DNA from: Nitrospira sp.
Lineage (GTDB): Bacteria; Nitrospirota; Nitrospiria; Nitrospirales; Nitrospiraceae
DNA length: 6,830 nt
Assembly (NCBI GenBank): GCA_025360665.1
Contig: JANYBU010000195.1
Coordinates: 1 to 6,830 of the forward strand
Reading direction: 5' to 3'
Part shown: piece by piece, positions 5,209-6,830 of the stretch
Position numbering within the stretch: position 1 is the stretch's first letter
How the letters are laid out: the number at the start of each line of letters is the position of its first letter
Made by a program: the position numbers and the translations under genes
Notes under the pieces: model-generated
The model's input: the letters and a program-made list of their open reading frames with translations, nothing else
Database searches by the model: none
Told to the model about the DNA's origin: nothing

Positions 5209-5610
5209 TGTGATTATCGTGGCGACCCGCTGATTGGCAATCAACGAGGAGCGCCACCAATCAGGCTCCGGGAGACTGCGGCGCGCGTTGCCGGTCGCGA
5301 GGGGGCTGTGTGTGCGCCTGTGGGAGGCGCGAACACTATCTCGAATTCACGGCCCGCTGATTAAGAGATGTCCGATTGACCAAACCCAGCAGACCCGGGA
5401 GCATGTATCTGATGAGAAACACAAAGAATCTGAGTGATCGAGATCGTACTGGATGAACCTGGGTTGGGGTATTCTGGTAGCAGCGTGGTAGCAAGGAGCG
5501 AAGCAGACAGCTGCCCGACCTGGTTTATAGGGGGCAGGTCATTCTCGCAGATTTTGTGGACAGCCGACCACCGGTTTAGGAAACCGTTTCCACTATCCTA
5601 CCCCACCCTA
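5209..5610. other. gene-free stretch with several small palindromes
   Basis: I see no supported gene. Short inverted pairs include GTGGCG (5219-5224) with CGCCAC (5252-5257), CTGATTGG with CCAATCAG nested near them, GCGCCT/AGGCGC (about 5315-5331), GACCTG/CAGGTC (about 5518-5541) and CGGTTT/AAACCG (5572-5577, 5581-5586). A frame from 5234 to 5437 (67 codons, TTG start) has no ribosome site. The density of palindromes suggests structured DNA or RNA, or layered insertion remnants. Confidence 0.4.
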
Positions 5611-5691
5611 TTCCAACTCACTCAGGCCTACTCCAGCCAAGGTTTGTGCGAAACCCGAACTTTGGCTGGAATAGGCTGGAATGAGTTGGAG
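5611..5691. repeat. REP-like 32-bp imperfect inverted repeat next to the IS110 gene
   Basis: The arm at 5611-5642 matches the reverse complement of 5660-5691 at 26 of 32 positions, and three of the six differences would form G-U pairs in RNA. The arms are built from short repeated units (TCCAACTCA, CTCCAGCC, TATTCCAGCC). The loop holds GGTTT/AAACC (5641-5645, 5651-5655), an alternative inner stem. It ends 20 bp from the transposase stop. IS110-family elements are known to insert in or beside such palindromes, so this may be the target repeat; it may also act as a terminator for the transposase gene. Confidence 0.65.
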
Positions 5692-5710
5692 TGAGCGACT
5701 GTCTTGAATG

Positions 5711-6661
5711 TCAAGCCTCCGGTGCCCACCTGTCTTGCCACGGCCTGCGTGTACGGAGAATGGCATTGAGAATTGTTAGGAGCTTCCGCATACAGGCGGT
5801 CAAGGCAACCTTTTTGACTTTCCCCGCGGCACAGAGCCGGTGATAGAACGCCCGGATCATCGGATTGCAACGGGATGCCACTAGGGCCGCCATATATACG
5901 GTCGCCCGCACATGAGCCCGTCCGCCCCCGATGGTGCGTTTACCTCTGAGTGTGCCGCTGTCTCGGTTGAGCGGGGCGACCCCCACCAGGGCGGCGATCT
6001 GTTGACGGCTCAGGATGCCGAGCTCCGGCAGACTGGCGAGCAAGGTTGTGGCCAACACCGGCCCGACTCCGGGTATGCTTTGCAACAGTTCGTCCTTCTC
6101 CCGCCACAGGGGACTTGACCGGATGGCCGTGGCCAGTTCTTCGTCAAGAGCTCTCAGGCGACGTTCCAGCCAGGTGAGATGGACCTGGATCTGCTTTTGG
6201 ATGTAGCTCGCCGCCTGGCCCCGGCGAGTTTTCTCCGCCACGAGCATCTCCACGAGTTGGCGCCGACGCGTGAGCCGTGCGGCCAGCTCTTGCGTCTGCG
6301 CATCGGGCAGCGGCCGTGGGGTCGGGCGGACCGCCTCGGCAAACTGGGCTAAGACCTGGGCATCCAGCGTATCGGTTTTCGCAAGATGCCCCGTGGCTTT
6401 GGCGAAGTCGCGGACTTGCCGAGGATTGATGACGACGATCGGCAGTCCCGCCGTCGCACACGCCCCCGTAAGGGAGATCTCGAAGCCCCCGGTCGCCTCT
6501 AAGACCACCAGCGTGGGCCGTAGCGACACGAGGCGGGCGACCAACATCGTGATCCCTGCTTCCGTCTGTGCACTGGTCCAGTGTTCGCCAGTCGGGCGCA
6601 CCGCCACATCGAACTGCGCCTTCGAAACATCGATTCCCACAAACGTCCCACTTGGTGTCAT
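5711..6661 (-). CDS. IS110-family transposase (DEDD plus catalytic serine), full length
   Basis: This 316-aa protein has the full IS110 layout. The N-terminal RuvC-like DEDD domain shows Asp11 (VGIDVSK), Glu55 (VLEATGG), and Asp97/Asp100 (KTDTLDAQVL). A coiled helical middle covers about 120-190. The C-terminal Transposase_20 domain begins with a helix-hairpin-helix (LLQSIPGVGPVLATTLL, 192-208) and includes APLNRDSGTLRGKR (229-242) with the catalytic Ser235, followed by HVRATVYMAAL. The length is normal and there are no frameshifts, so the gene looks active. The start ATG at 6661 has GGAGG 4 nt upstream. These enzymes recombine DNA guided by a structured bridge RNA encoded in a non-coding end of the element, and leave no inverted repeats or usually no target duplication, so the ends of this copy cannot be set by eye. 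Confidence 0.95.
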   Translation of the reverse strand: MTPSGTFVGIDVSKAQFDVAVRPTGEHWTSAQTEAGITMLVARLVSLRPTLVVLEATGGFEISLTGACATAGLPIVVINPRQVRDFAKATGHLAKTDTLDAQVLAQFAEAVRPTPRPLPDAQTQELAARLTRRRQLVEMLVAEKTRRGQAASYIQKQIQVHLTWLERRLRALDEELATAIRSSPLWREKDELLQSIPGVGPVLATTLLASLPELGILSRQQIAALVGVAPLNRDSGTLRGKRTIGGGRAHVRATVYMAALVASRCNPMIRAFYHRLCAAGKVKKVALTACMRKLLTILNAILRTRRPWQDRWAPEA

Positions 6662-6830
6662 GGTGCCTCCTTATTTATTGGCCCAGCCTTGCGCGATACG
6701 GGCTTGCAACGGCCCAGGCGACTGTCCGGGCTTGGATTGAGGCAGGACGTGACGACCCAAGCTCACTCACGGCCTCGAAGGACCCGAGGTGGATCGGTCT
6801 ATCACGCCCTGGGTGAATGCGTGACGCTAT
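6662..6830 (-). ncRNA. non-coding flank upstream of the IS110 gene, candidate bridge-RNA region
   Basis: On the minus strand these 169 bp precede the transposase start, where IS110-group elements encode the bridge RNA. No gene is supported here. Visible structure includes CCTCG/CGAGG around a 7-nt loop (6773-6789) and repeated CTGGGCC-like units (about 6680-6715) that could pair. The region runs off the window and I could not fold it, so this is placement by family knowledge. If this copy belongs to the IS1111 subgroup, the RNA would lie at the other side (about 5550-5710) instead. Confidence 0.35.

Noticed and set aside
5234..5437. 67-codon plus-strand frame with TTG start
   Set aside because: No ribosome-binding site, no recognisable domain, and it covers several small palindromes. 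It could be a decayed remnant but cannot be supported as a gene.
5434..5694. 86-codon plus-strand frame ending inside the 5611-5691 palindrome
   Set aside because: It reads through one arm and the loop of a long inverted repeat, has no ribosome site and shows no domain.
4700..5700. A CRISPR array or attC-like integron cassette array
   Set aside because: The palindromes differ in sequence and spacing, with no regular direct repeats or uniform spacers and no integron recombination-site motifs.

Overview
The window looks like accessory chromosomal DNA of a GC-rich Gram-negative bacterium. A Nitrospira-like (Nitrospirota) host is my best guess. It rests on the mix of a Gram-negative sortase remnant, an OmpA-like gene, a secreted nuclease and a REC-GGDEF protein, plus general sequence style; there is no marker gene to prove it.

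Layout. (1) 1-1290: a wrecked Gram-negative sortase locus. An IS21-type istA reads off the left edge on the minus strand. Next to it is the 3' part of an OmpA-domain gene (PdsO-like), then a perfect 13-bp hairpin, then a class GN sortase remnant. The sortase has lost its N-terminal membrane anchor and carries one in-frame TAG, yet keeps its His, Cys and Arg catalytic residues. (2) 1294-1392: a long imperfect inverted repeat between converging genes. (3) 1459-3116, minus strand: a REC-GGDEF response regulator whose GGDEF and I-site motifs are intact but whose metal/guanine-site residues are substituted, and a secreted thermonuclease-family protein. (4) 3336-3381: the 3' half of a tRNA-Thr(CGT), starting in the anticodon loop and with no 5' half. 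This is the classic scar of an integrative element. By geometry, mobile DNA begins just to its right. (5) 3382-4768: a repeat-rich segment that could be att arms, a strong sigma70-type promoter with a palindrome over the leader, a small excisionase-like HTH protein, and a 220-aa protein with a eukaryote-style C2H2 zinc finger. (6) 4769-5710: about 940 bp with no convincing gene but several hairpins, including a perfect 28-bp inverted repeat and an 81-bp REP-like palindrome. (7) 5711-6830: a full-length IS110-family DEDD transposase (minus strand) with a flank that may encode its bridge RNA.

The genes do not form one operon. The left third is a decaying sortase system beside two ordinary chromosomal genes. 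The right half reads as the end of a tRNA-integrated element in which an HTH/Xis-like protein and a C2H2 protein may act together on the adjacent repeats, with later insertion of an IS110 next to a palindrome. The most novel points are the broken class GN sortase locus, the tRNA-Thr att scar with its HTH plus C2H2 pair, and the orphan palindromes.
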